The notes under the pieces were generated by a model. It worked only from the letters and a program-made list of their open reading frames with translations. It had not been told where the DNA came from and did not search any database. Below are positions 1-7,237 of a stretch of 26,706 nucleotides of DNA, piece by piece. The stretch's first letter is position 1, and every line of letters starts with the position of its first letter. The stretch comes from RGIG8700 sp964568815. GTDB lineage: Bacteria; Bacillota; Clostridia; RGIG6154. The DNA is taken from assembly GCA_964568815.1 (NCBI GenBank), contig CAZMRY010000011.1, positions 1 through 26,706 of the forward strand, in the 5' to 3' direction. Position numbers and translations under genes: made by a program.

Positions 1-110
1 CACAAAGAGATAAGCACAAGGTTGGAGACATAATGAGCATAACTGTTGTAAGAAATGGTGAGACAAAAACTCTTAATGTTAAGCTTATGGAAGAAGTTCC
101 AAACAGATAG
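1..110 (+). CDS. 3' end of a probable HtrA/DegP-like serine protease (PDZ domain), partial
   Basis: An open frame enters at the left edge (codons begin at position 3) and stops at TAG 108-110. Its last 35 residues include VGDIMSITVVRNGETKTLNV, followed by a short charged tail. The pattern 'GD.....V.RNG....L.V.L' is typical of the last beta strands of the C-terminal PDZ domain in trypsin-like HtrA/DegP/YyxA proteases, which act on misfolded proteins at the cell surface. The protease domain itself lies outside the window, so the family call rests only on this tail. Other PDZ proteins, such as S41 C-terminal processing peptidases, remain possible. A strong hairpin terminator follows 21 bp downstream. 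Confidence 0.6.
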   Translation, partial: QRDKHKVGDIMSITVVRNGETKTLNVKLMEEVPNR

Positions 111-130
111 AGGAATGTTTCTTATAGGAA

Positions 131-164
131 AAAATTCTCTCCCTTAAACGGAGAGAATTTTTTT
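131..164 (+). terminator. Rho-independent terminator after the HtrA-like gene
   Basis: A perfect 12-bp inverted repeat pairs 131-142 (AAAATTCTCTCC) with 150-161 (GGAGAGAATTTT). The loop has 7 nt and a T tract follows. It ends the transcript of the upstream protease. Confidence 0.9.
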
Positions 165-172
165 GTTATGCG

Positions 173-201
173 TTGCAAAATATGTTGAAATATGTTATTA
201 T
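173..201 (+). promoter_or_regulatory. Putative sigma-A promoter of the amidase gene
   Basis: TTGCAA (173-178) and TATTAT (196-201) are separated by 17 bp. An alternative -10, TATAAT at 205-210, is also present, but its nearest -35 (TTGAAA, 185-190) is only 14 bp away. The promoter lies between the upstream terminator and the ATG at 232. Confidence 0.5.
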
Positions 202-231
202 ATGTATAATAAGCTAAGTATGGAGAGAATA

Positions 232-1617
232 ATGAAAAAGATTTTGGCACTTATACTGGCATTTACAATGCTGGCAGCTTTAAATATATCGGCAATAGCT
301 GAAGAAATTCCGGATGTAACCCTTATAGTTGACGGAAAGGTCGCAGATTGCGATGTTCCTCCGGTGATAGAAGAGGGCAGAACTTTAGTACCTGTGAGAG
401 CATTGTTTGAGTCTCTTGACGCAAAAGTGGGCTGGAATGCCAGAACAAAAAAAATAACTATTGTGTATAATGAAACAGAAATTCTACTTTTTGCAGACTC
501 TGTTGTTGCAATTGTTGACAATTTATACAAGGAGCTTGATGTTGCGGCAAAAATTATAGACTCAAGAACAATGATTCCTGTAAGATTTGTGTCAGAAACA
601 TTGAAATTCGGGGTTGAGTGGGATGAAAAAACAAGAACTGTTACGGTCACAACCAAGCCCAAGGAAGAAGAAAAAGAATTAAAAACATCAAATTATCTTT
701 CGGGTGTTTCAGTAAAAAATACCGAAAACATCACAGAAATAACTGTAAAGGGCGTTGGTGAGGCAGAAGTTTATATGATGAAACTTCAAAACCCAAACAG
801 ATATGTTTTTGATTTTGATGATACGACTTTAGATGCAACAAAAACAACCTATGAGATTGAGAGTAAGCATATAACAAGTATAAGACTGGGACAGTTTGAA
901 AAAACTATCGCAAGAGTAGTGCTTGAGGCTGATAAGTTCACTTCATATACTGCAAAAAAACAGGGCACAAACTACATAATAACATTAGGCAAGGAAGAAG
1001 AAAGTGAAGAAATACCAGTAGAATTACCTGAAGCAAATGTTTCTGCAAAAAAACACCTTGTTATTTTAGACCCTGGTCATGGCGGTCAGGATGTAGGTTC
1101 AATAGGTGAGTATGAAGGCGAAGATGTCTATGAAAAAGACATTGACCTTGATATTGCTCTGCATGTTGAAAAAATGCTGGCAGACGCGGGAATAGAAACC
1201 TATATGATAAGAGATGATGACTCAACTGTAGATATTCTTGAAAGACCTGAAATAGCAAATAAACAGGAAGGTACGCTTTATCTCAGTATTCACAATAATG
1301 CTTCAACAAATCCTGCGGTTAAAGGCACACAGATTTATTATTCTGATTCAGAAAGCAGTTTTGAAAATATGACAAACAAAGAGGTTGCAGAAGTATATTA
1401 CGATAAAATAACTGCACTGGGTTTAAGAAAAGCAGGAGTAGTAGACAATCCAAGATATATTGTGATATACAGGTCTGATATGCCGTCATTTATTATCGAG
1501 GGAGCATTTATGACAAACGAAGAAGACATAGAGCTTCTTATGGATGCAGAATTCAGAAAGAAAATAGCAGTAGCAATAAGTGAAGCAACAATAGAGGTAT
1601 TAAATAAAGCAAAGTAA
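232..1617 (+). CDS. Secreted N-acetylmuramoyl-L-alanine amidase with copper-amine-oxidase-like stalk and AMIN domain
   Basis: The product (461 aa) should cleave the amide bond between muramic acid and L-alanine in peptidoglycan, outside the membrane. Residues 1-25 are a signal peptide (MKKILALILAF, then SAIA). Residues ~27-140 match the copper-amine-oxidase N-terminal-like stalk, with two 'RT(L/M)(V/I)PVR' motifs each followed by a 'W' and 'VTV'-type strand. Residues ~165-250 look like an AMIN domain. The rest is an Amidase_3 domain: zinc ligands His283 (DPGHGG), Glu301 (YEKDIDL) and His354 (SIHNN), and catalytic Glu423 (EGAFMTN). All expected metal and catalytic residues are present. I chose ATG 232 because it starts the signal peptide and follows GGAGAG at 222. 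An in-frame ATG at 163 lies in the tail of the upstream terminator, before the promoter, and would put 23 unsuitable residues ahead of the signal peptide. Confidence 0.92.
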   Translation: MKKILALILAFTMLAALNISAIAEEIPDVTLIVDGKVADCDVPPVIEEGRTLVPVRALFESLDAKVGWNARTKKITIVYNETEILLFADSVVAIVDNLYKELDVAAKIIDSRTMIPVRFVSETLKFGVEWDEKTRTVTVTTKPKEEEKELKTSNYLSGVSVKNTENITEITVKGVGEAEVYMMKLQNPNRYVFDFDDTTLDATKTTYEIESKHITSIRLGQFEKTIARVVLEADKFTSYTAKKQGTNYIITLGKEEESEEIPVELPEANVSAKKHLVILDPGHGGQDVGSIGEYEGEDVYEKDIDLDIALHVEKMLADAGIETYMIRDDDSTVDILERPEIANKQEGTLYLSIHNNASTNPAVKGTQIYYSDSESSFENMTNKEVAEVYYDKITALGLRKAGVVDNPRYIVIYRSDMPSFIIEGAFMTNEEDIELLMDAEFRKKIAVAISEATIEVLNKAK

Positions 1618-1623
1618 CAAAAA

Positions 1624-1660
1624 CACCCTGTATACATAGAATGTATCGGGGTGATTTTTT
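1624..1660 (+). terminator. Terminator after the amidase; its 3' arm carries the SD of the next gene
   Basis: Positions 1624-1637 pair with 1641-1653, with one bulged T and one G-U pair. The loop is 3 nt and TTTTTT follows at 1655-1660. The 3' arm contains GGGGTGAT, which looks like the Shine-Dalgarno sequence of the following protease gene. Confidence 0.8.
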
Positions 1661-2543
1661 GTACCGTATTTGTGATTATACTATGGTCAGCTCCGTTGAT
1701 TTGAAAAAAGAAGTAATGAGCTATGGAGTTAAAATGACAGGCGCTCAGTATGAATGGAGAGAAACAAAAGGAAAGGGTATAAAGGTAGGGATAATTGATA
1801 CCGGAATTGATGTAAACCATGAAGATATAGAATATAAAAACTGCATAAATTTCACAAATGATGACAGAGAAGATATAAATGACACCGCAGGACACGGCAC
1901 TCATGTTGCAGGAATAGTAGGTGCAAGAATGAACGGAAAAGGTGTTGTGGGAGTGGCACCTGAATGTGACCTTTACATTGCAAAAGCATTTGACGGACAA
2001 GGCAGAGGGGACAAAAAAGGAGTTATAAAAAGCCTTGAATGGATGCTGGCAAATGAAGTGGATATAATAAATATGTCATTTTCGTCAAGTGAGAGAAGCG
2101 ATGAAGAAGAAGCAATAGTGAAAAAATGCCTGGAAAATAATATATTTATGGTTGCAGCAGCAGGAAACAGAGGTGAGAGAAAAGTAACGTATCCGGGAAG
2201 ATATAAAGGAGTAGTTGCAGTAAGCTCTGTTGATATAAACAAAATTAAAAGCGATTTCAGTTCGTATGGTAACGAAATAGATTTAGCTGCGGCGGGGGTT
2301 GATATTCTCTCAACATATAAAAACAATTCATATGCTGTGCTTAGCGGCACATCAATGGCGGCACCTCTTATTTCAGGTGCGGCTGCACTTATTCAGGCAA
2401 AAGCAGTTAAAAGATTTAAAAGAAAGCTTACGCCAGGTGAGCTTGAAGTTGTAATGGGAATATATGCAGATAACACAGATGCAGGCAGAAAATCAAAATG
2501 TTGCGGATGTGGAATATTTTCTTTTGGAAGAATAAATTCGTAG
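1659..2543 (+). CDS. Intracellular subtilisin-like serine protease (peptidase family S8)
   Basis: The product is a complete S8 catalytic domain of 294 aa without signal peptide, so it probably works in the cytoplasm. The triad is Asp47 (GIIDTGID), His82 (GHGTHVAG) and Ser232 (GTSMAAP), with oxyanion-hole Asn170 (AAAGNRG). The first residues (LYRICDYTMVSSVDL, then GVKMTGA) resemble the short N-terminal extension of intracellular subtilisins. This favours a start upstream of the ATG at 1683, which has no Shine-Dalgarno sequence. TTG 1659 is preceded by GGGGTGAT at a usual distance, the same arrangement as GGGAGTGATTTT before the ATG at 6575. An ATG at 1641 is in frame but lies inside the terminator stem without a ribosome binding site. 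No separate promoter was found, so expression probably depends on read-through from the amidase gene. The substrate is unknown. Confidence 0.88.
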   Translation: MYRICDYTMVSSVDLKKEVMSYGVKMTGAQYEWRETKGKGIKVGIIDTGIDVNHEDIEYKNCINFTNDDREDINDTAGHGTHVAGIVGARMNGKGVVGVAPECDLYIAKAFDGQGRGDKKGVIKSLEWMLANEVDIINMSFSSSERSDEEEAIVKKCLENNIFMVAAAGNRGERKVTYPGRYKGVVAVSSVDINKIKSDFSSYGNEIDLAAAGVDILSTYKNNSYAVLSGTSMAAPLISGAAALIQAKAVKRFKRKLTPGELEVVMGIYADNTDAGRKSKCCGCGIFSFGRINS

Positions 2544-2570
2544 GGCGGATTATCCGCCCGTTTTGTTTTT
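2543..2570 (+). terminator. GC-rich terminator after the S8 protease
   Basis: GGGCGGA (2543-2549), loop TTA, TCCGCCC (2553-2559), then GTTTTGTTTTT. The hairpin begins at the last base of the stop codon. The T tract is only on the + strand side, so it should act on the protease transcript and not on the convergent gene. Confidence 0.85.
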
Positions 2571-3567
2571 ATAATTTAATATGTAAATCTTCTCCTGCAC
2601 CAAATCTTATAATGTCCATAGTGGACTTTTCAGGATTGTATATAACAGTATCCCATAAATCAGCTGTGTCAGTTTCTGCGGTTCGTCTGGGTGAAAAACC
2701 GCCTTCTCTTTCACCCCAACCGTCTCCTTTGTTTATTTCGTGAAGTCGGTTACATGCTCTTTCAATAACAGGGAAGGGCAAAACTGTTTGATTTACAATT
2801 CGGTCATAGTGAGTGTGTCCTGCAAGCATAAGAATTATCTTTGCAGTTGACTTGTTTGTAAAATCTGCGGAAAAAGCCGAGCTTTTAAACTCTTTGCTAT
2901 CTGCATATGCGTTAAGGTAGTTTATAAACTCATCTTTGTTTGCACACCTTTTATCACCGTCAATGGGATTGATATGAGTCATAAGAATGATTTTATAGTT
3001 ATCAGGAGTTGAAAGAAGGGTATCGGTGAGCCAGTTTATTTGTTCTTCAAACCAACCGTAACAGTTATTTTCATTTTCCTGATAGCAAGCCATAAGAACT
3101 ATAAATCTTGTTTGCTGTTCTTTAAAATCAACACTGTAATAAGGTTTGTTTTCTTTAAAACTGCTGAGAGTATCTTTCTGATATTCAACAAATATTTTGT
3201 ACCATTGGTTTTCAACGGGAGGGTGTGAGTCAGTGCCGTCGTGATTACCGGGAACAAAATAGCAGGTTTTGTTGCAGGCAATAAGGTTATCTCTTGCCTC
3301 TGTCAAAAAAGCAACTGATTTTTCTTCTGTCCAGTAATTTTGCATAAACCACATTAAATCCCCAAGATGAAACAGACAGTCTATGTCAACTGCACTGTTA
3401 AGGGCTTCCACATTCTCAAAGTTATACATATGACCGCTTGGCTCAGGTTCTGTAAAAGAAAAAATGTGTGAATCTGTAATTAAATTAAAACACAAACAAC
3501 CATCTGTTTTCAGTTTGTTTATAGTTTCAACAGTCTTGTTAAACTCGTTTTCATAAAAATGTTTCAT
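2569..3567 (-). CDS. Calcineurin-like metallophosphoesterase
   Basis: The product has 332 aa and the five usual blocks of the two-metal phosphoesterase fold in order: DSH (in LITDSHI), GD (HLGDLMW), GNHD (VPGNHDG), an isolated His (LMTHINP) and GHTH (LAGHTHYDR). It has no signal peptide or membrane segment, so it is probably cytoplasmic. The substrate cannot be inferred; the family includes phosphodiesterases, nucleases and protein phosphatases. ATG 3567 is preceded by AAGGAG at 3575-3580, which overlaps the end of nth. An in-frame ATG at 3615 lies inside nth and has no ribosome binding site. Only 11 bp separate it from nth, so the two are probably co-transcribed; a functional link is not established. 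Confidence 0.88.
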   Translation of the reverse strand: MKHFYENEFNKTVETINKLKTDGCLCFNLITDSHIFSFTEPEPSGHMYNFENVEALNSAVDIDCLFHLGDLMWFMQNYWTEEKSVAFLTEARDNLIACNKTCYFVPGNHDGTDSHPPVENQWYKIFVEYQKDTLSSFKENKPYYSVDFKEQQTRFIVLMACYQENENNCYGWFEEQINWLTDTLLSTPDNYKIILMTHINPIDGDKRCANKDEFINYLNAYADSKEFKSSAFSADFTNKSTAKIILMLAGHTHYDRIVNQTVLPFPVIERACNRLHEINKGDGWGEREGGFSPRRTAETDTADLWDTVIYNPEKSTMDIIRFGAGEDLHIKL

Positions 3568-3578
3568 ATAAAATCTCC

Positions 3579-4205
3579 TTATATATCTTTCGGACAGATA
3601 TAGCTTACGGGACAAGTGTCACATAGTGGTTTTCGTGCGTCGCAGTATTTTCTGCCATGAAGTACAGTCTGATGGCAAAACCTTGCCTGATTTTCAGGCG
3701 GAATGATTTTCTTTAAAGCAAGCTCAATTTTATAGGGATCTTTTCCGCTTGCAAGCTTCATTCTGTTTGAAAGTCTGATCATATGTGTATCAACAACAAC
3801 CCCTGGCTTCCCAAAAGCATCCCCAAGCACAAGATTTGCAGTTTTTCTGCCCGTTCCATCTAAGGTTAAAAGTTCTTCCATGGTAGAAGGAACTTCGCCA
3901 CCAAAATTTTCAACCAGCTTTTTGCAACATGCAACAATGTTTTTTGCCTTATTTTTATAAAGCCCCAAAGATTTTATAATGTTTTCTATATCCGATATCT
4001 CTGCGTTTGCAAAATCTTCTGCTGTTTTATATTTTGCGTATAAAGCTCTTGTTACGATATTAACCCTTTCATCTCTGCATTGAGCTGAAAGCTGTGTTGA
4101 TATCAGAAGCTGCAAGGGATTTTCTGTAATGAGAGAACACTCTGCATCAGGATATTCTTTATTGTATATTTCTATTAAGTTTAATATAAATTCTTTTTTA
4201 TTCAT
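3579..4205 (-). CDS. nth: Endonuclease III (DNA glycosylase/AP lyase)
   Basis: This base-excision repair enzyme removes oxidised pyrimidines and cuts the abasic site. The 208-aa product has the helix-hairpin-helix segment with catalytic Lys121 (GTGRKTANL) and catalytic Asp139 (VVVDTHMIRL), one residue from the E. coli numbers (K120, D138). The C-terminal 4Fe-4S ligands have spacing C-x6-C-x2-C-x5-C (CDARKPLCDTCPVSYIC). I chose ATG 4205 because it gives this family numbering; a TTG six bases upstream is possible. Neither has a clear Shine-Dalgarno sequence, which is unusual here. A 13-bp palindrome ends 12 bp before the start, so the upstream leader is compact and may be structured. It is followed by the metallophosphoesterase gene. 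Confidence 0.95.
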   Translation of the reverse strand: MNKKEFILNLIEIYNKEYPDAECSLITENPLQLLISTQLSAQCRDERVNIVTRALYAKYKTAEDFANAEISDIENIIKSLGLYKNKAKNIVACCKKLVENFGGEVPSTMEELLTLDGTGRKTANLVLGDAFGKPGVVVDTHMIRLSNRMKLASGKDPYKIELALKKIIPPENQARFCHQTVLHGRKYCDARKPLCDTCPVSYICPKDI

Positions 4206-4217
4206 AATCAATTTAAA

Positions 4218-4244
4218 ATGCAGATGCAGTTACTGCATTTGCAT
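4218..4244 (-). terminator. Palindrome between the interrupted stalk gene and nth; weak terminator or leader hairpin
   Basis: ATGCAGATGCAGT (4218-4230) and ACTGCATTTGCAT (4232-4244) form an inverted repeat with one mismatch and almost no spacer. Read on the minus strand it is followed by TTTTAAATT, so it could terminate the upstream gene. It also sits just before the nth start and could instead be part of the nth leader. Confidence 0.45.
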
Positions 4245-4250
4245 ATGTCC

Positions 4251-4883
4251 TTAGTTTACTGTAACTGTATGTGTGTCGGGATTCCAAAGAACTTTAAGCT
4301 GGAAAGACTCGCTTACAGCTCTTACAGGAACAAGTGTTCTTTTGTTTATAAGCTGTGCAGGAACATCAATCTCTGTTTTCTGACCGTTAACATATATTGT
4401 CTTGCTTCCAATGGTGAATTCAACTTTAATTCCTGCTCTTTCGGTTGTAACCTTCTGAGTAGCAGGGTCCCAGACAACAGTAGCACCGAGTGCTTCAAGA
4501 ATAAGTCTTAAAGGAATAAGCGTTCTTCCTTCAACAAGAACGGGAGGCTGGTCTGTTTTTAAAATCTTGCTGTTTACAATAACCTGAATAGGGACACTGA
4601 ATGAATCTTCAATATTGTGGTAGGCATAAAGTTTCGCAGCTTTTAAAATATCATTGCCTTCTTCAATTTAAATTGTTGTTATTGTGCCTCTTGATGAATA
4701 CCAGGGTGTCTTGGATGCTGCAGACCAGTCAGGCATAGCACCTTCACCGCTGATTATAAGTGTGTTTTCTTCAAGAGTCCATGTAAGACCGCCGAAGAAT
4801 TCACCGCTTTTTGCCATAACAGGCATTGATACAAGAGTTGTGAGCATTAAAAGAACTAATGCGAAAGAAATTAATTTTTTCAT
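4251..4883 (-). pseudogene. Secreted surface protein with copper-amine-oxidase-like stalk, interrupted by one in-frame TAA
   Basis: Translation from ATG 4883 gives a signal peptide (MKKLISFALVLLMLTTLVS, cleavage after VMA) and then residues such as LTWTLEENTLIISGEGAMP, typical of the N-terminus of clostridial leucine-rich-repeat surface proteins. TAA at 4668-4670 ends this after 71 aa. The same frame stays open for 138 more codons to TAA 4251-4253. The second part carries a full stalk domain (VEGRTLIPLR, VVWDP, NKRTLVPVRA, VLWNPD, HTVTV), comparable to that in the amidase at 232. Frame and homology are intact on both sides of the stop, so a recent nonsense mutation, sequencing error or read-through fits best. 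The LRR repeats expected between the two parts are missing, so the gene may also be an internal-deletion derivative. Function is unknown; if read through it would be a ~210-aa exported protein. Confidence 0.75.
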
Positions 4884-4910
4884 TAGTAAAACATACTTTC
4901 ATTTTCTGTT

Positions 4911-4939
4911 ATTTTACCATAAAGGAAATGATTTGTAAA
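4911..4939 (-). promoter_or_regulatory. Putative sigma-A promoter of the interrupted stalk gene
   Basis: On the minus strand TTTACA (4934-4939) and TAAAAT (4911-4916) are separated by 17 bp. A perfect 8-bp inverted repeat, AAATAGAA/TTCTATTT with a 1-nt spacer (4937-4953), overlaps the -35 box and could be an operator. The start codon at 4883 has no clear Shine-Dalgarno sequence. Confidence 0.6.
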
Positions 4940-4953
4940 TAGAATTTCTATTT

Positions 4954-5170
4954 TCTTATTGATTGGATTTTATTTTTCAGCAAAGTGCCATGTTATGGCT
5001 ATCTTTTTCTGTTGGATGTCCCCGAAGAAGGAAAAAACGACACCTATAAATAACACTTTTAAAAAGGTTCCCTTGAAATCCCTGCACCTTTTCGCCAATA
5101 ATTATATATCATCTTGAGATTTCGGCAAAAAATTTAATTTACAAAAAATCGAGTTATAGGAAACTCAGCT
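4954..5170. other. Intergenic stretch without a recognised gene
   Basis: This is the rest of the 350-bp gap between the stalk gene and rarA. On the minus strand a 42-codon frame runs down to TAA 4970-4972, ending in a sequence such as FFGDIQQKKIAITWHFAEK. It has only a TTG as possible start and no ribosome binding site. I see no tRNA, riboswitch or clear terminator. It may be a dispersed intergenic sequence or the remnant of an element. Confidence 0.4.
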
Positions 5171-5175
5171 AACCA

Positions 5176-5204
5176 TTGACAGAATTAAAAACAAAATATA
5201 TAAT
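5176..5204 (+). promoter_or_regulatory. Consensus sigma-A promoter of rarA
   Basis: TTGACA (5176-5181), 17 bp, TATAAT (5199-5204): a perfect match to the consensus. The start codon lies about 30 bp downstream. Confidence 0.88.
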
Positions 5205-5233
5205 AATATCAGTATATTTGAAAGAGGTTAGTT

Positions 5234-6493
5234 ATGAGAATTCCTTTGGCGGACAGAATAAGACCTATGAGTTTAGATGAGGTTGTGGGACAGTCTCATC
5301 TTATAGGTAAAGGAAAAATATTATACGAAGTTATACAGGGAGGCGAAATACCCAACCTGATATTTTACGGTCCTTCGGGAATTGGCAAAACAACAGTTGC
5401 AAATATAATAGCTAAAAAGTCAGATAAAAAGCTTTATAAATTAAATGCAACAACCTGTTCTGTTTCTGACATAAAAAATATAATTGCCGAACTAGATACC
5501 CTTATGACAGGCAATGGTGCTATTCTTTATTTAGACGAAATACAGAATTTTAACAAAAGACAGCAACAGTCTCTTTTAGAGGTAATAGAAAACGGAAAAA
5601 TAACCTTAATTGCAAGTACAACAGAAAATCCATACTTCTATATATATAATGCACTTTTATCAAGATGCTGTGTGTATGAATTTAAAGCTCTCGTACCTGA
5701 AGATATAGCAAAAGCTGCAGAGCGGGCTGTTAAAATACTTGAAGAAGAATATTCAAAAGAAATTGAATTTGACAAAGAGGCTATTGAACATTTAGCAAAC
5801 ACTGCAGGGGGAGATGTAAGAAAATGCCTTAACGGTGTTGAAATGGCAGTTCTTGCTAAAATATATACGGAAGGCAAAATTACAGTAACTCTGGATGATG
5901 TTTGTCAGGTGACTCAAAAAACAGCCCTTAAATATGACAAAGACGGCGATAATCATTATGATTTACTTTCTGCATTTCAAAAGTCTATAAGAGGCTCAGA
6001 CCCAAATGCCGCAATGTATTATTTGGCAAAGCTTATACTTTCGGGAGATTTAATGTCAATCTGCAGAAGACTTATGGTAATAGCATCTGAAGATATAGGA
6101 CTTGCATATCCAATGGCATCAGTTATAGTTAAAAGCTGTTGTGACAGTGCATTTCAGCTTGGCTTTCCTGAGGCAAGAATACCTCTTGCAAATGCAACCT
6201 TAACTCTTGCAAATGCCCCTAAATCCAATTCTGCAATTAATGCCATAGATGCGGCAATTTCTGCAATTGAGAGCGGTGATACAGGTGATATTCCTGCCCA
6301 CCTTAAGGATGCTCATTACGGCGGAGCGGCAAAGCTTGGCAGAGGACTTACATATAAGTATCCTCACGCTTACAAGAATCATTATGTTAAACAGCAGTAC
6401 CTGCCTGACAAAATCAAAGATGAGATATTCTATGTACCTGCAGAAAATAAAAATGAACAGGCAACAAAAGAATATTGGGATAAAATAAAATAA
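5234..6493 (+). CDS. rarA: Replication-associated recombination protein A (AAA+ ATPase, RarA/MgsA)
   Basis: The 419-aa product belongs to the RarA/MgsA/WRNIP1 clamp-loader-like AAA+ family, which acts at stalled or damaged replication forks. It begins with PLADRIRP, then VVGQSHL. Walker A is GPSGIGKTT (46-54), Walker B is ILYLDEI (~97-103), sensor 1 is ASTTENP, and the arginine finger is in LLSRC. After residue ~230 the MgsA C-terminal tetramerisation region follows (HYDLLSAFQKSIRGSD, then ICRRLMVIASEDIGLA). The length is usual for the family. ATG 5234 is preceded by AGAGG. The gene has its own promoter and terminator, so it appears monocistronic. Confidence 0.95.
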   Translation: MRIPLADRIRPMSLDEVVGQSHLIGKGKILYEVIQGGEIPNLIFYGPSGIGKTTVANIIAKKSDKKLYKLNATTCSVSDIKNIIAELDTLMTGNGAILYLDEIQNFNKRQQQSLLEVIENGKITLIASTTENPYFYIYNALLSRCCVYEFKALVPEDIAKAAERAVKILEEEYSKEIEFDKEAIEHLANTAGGDVRKCLNGVEMAVLAKIYTEGKITVTLDDVCQVTQKTALKYDKDGDNHYDLLSAFQKSIRGSDPNAAMYYLAKLILSGDLMSICRRLMVIASEDIGLAYPMASVIVKSCCDSAFQLGFPEARIPLANATLTLANAPKSNSAINAIDAAISAIESGDTGDIPAHLKDAHYGGAAKLGRGLTYKYPHAYKNHYVKQQYLPDKIKDEIFYVPAENKNEQATKEYWDKIK

Positions 6494-6522
6494 ACTTCCG
6501 TGCGTGCGGAAGTTTATTTTTA
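6487..6522 (+). terminator. Strong terminator after rarA
   Basis: A perfect 14-bp stem pairs 6487-6500 with 6507-6520 around loop TGCGTG, and its A/T ends provide the T tract. It starts within the last codons of rarA and includes the stop codon. Confidence 0.92.
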
Positions 6523-6574
6523 ATGCTTATAATAAGAGCAAATTCTGAACATAATATGTGCAGGGAGTGATTTT

Positions 6575-7237
6575 ATGGTAATACTTACTGCACTGTTATC
6601 TGCGGCAGCTTTGTTTATAATTGCAAAATTGCTTGGACACAAGCAGGTGGCACAACTTGACTTTTTTGATTATGTAACAGGGATAACAATAGGTTCAATC
6701 GCCGCAGAGCTTGCAACGGAACTGGAAGAACCTTTAAAACCGCTTATAGCAATGGCTGTATACGGAGTATTTTCTTTTGTGCTTACTTTTATTTCACATA
6801 AGTTTCCAAAGAGCAGAAAGTTTGTTAACGGAACACCAACAATTCTTATGGATAACGGCAAACTGTACAGAAAGAATATGAAAAAGGCAAAGCTTGAATT
6901 AAGTGAGTTTATGGTTTTGTGCAGACAAGAAGGTTATTTTAATATAAATGATATTCAGACAGCAGTTTTTGAATATAACGGCAGACTTACAATACTGCCT
7001 GTAAGCACTAAAAGACCTGTCACACCTGAGGATATGAATCTCTCTCCGAAACCTGAAGAAATATGTACAGAAATTATAATGGACGGACGCATTATGCACG
7101 AAAATCTGAAAAGACGAGGCCTTGATTTAAGCTGGCTTGATAAACAGCTGAAAAGTCAGAAATGTAAAAGTGCAAAAGAGGTGTATCTTGGCATATGCGA
7201 CCAGGATAATAAGCTTTCACTGTATTTTAATGATTAA
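6575..7237 (+). CDS. YetF/DUF421 family membrane protein
   Basis: The 220-aa product has three hydrophobic segments near the N-terminus (~1-18, ~28-48, ~53-75) and then a soluble domain. Recognisable features are RT-like AKLLGHKQVAQL, FFDYVTGITIGSIAA, and in the soluble part LMDNGKLYRKNMKKAKL and LTILPV. These match the DUF421 family (B. subtilis YetF, YrbG, YkjA), whose function is poorly defined; some members have been linked to spore or envelope properties. ATG 6575 is preceded by AGGGAGTGA. No clear promoter was found in the 54 bp after the rarA terminator. Its stop codon overlaps that of convergent tmcAL (TTAA at 7234-7237), and its terminator lies inside tmcAL. Confidence 0.9.
   Translation: MVILTALLSAAALFIIAKLLGHKQVAQLDFFDYVTGITIGSIAAELATELEEPLKPLIAMAVYGVFSFVLTFISHKFPKSRKFVNGTPTILMDNGKLYRKNMKKAKLELSEFMVLCRQEGYFNINDIQTAVFEYNGRLTILPVSTKRPVTPEDMNLSPKPEEICTEIIMDGRIMHENLKRRGLDLSWLDKQLKSQKCKSAKEVYLGICDQDNKLSLYFND

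Noticed and set aside
163..231. Longer N-terminus for the amidase from ATG 163
   Set aside because: The codons lie in the terminator tail and promoter, lack an SD, and would precede a normal signal peptide.
2498..2743. Plus-strand ORF across the end of the protease and the metallophosphoesterase
   Set aside because: It is a shadow frame with no ribosome binding site and crosses a terminator; the minus-strand gene has all family motifs.
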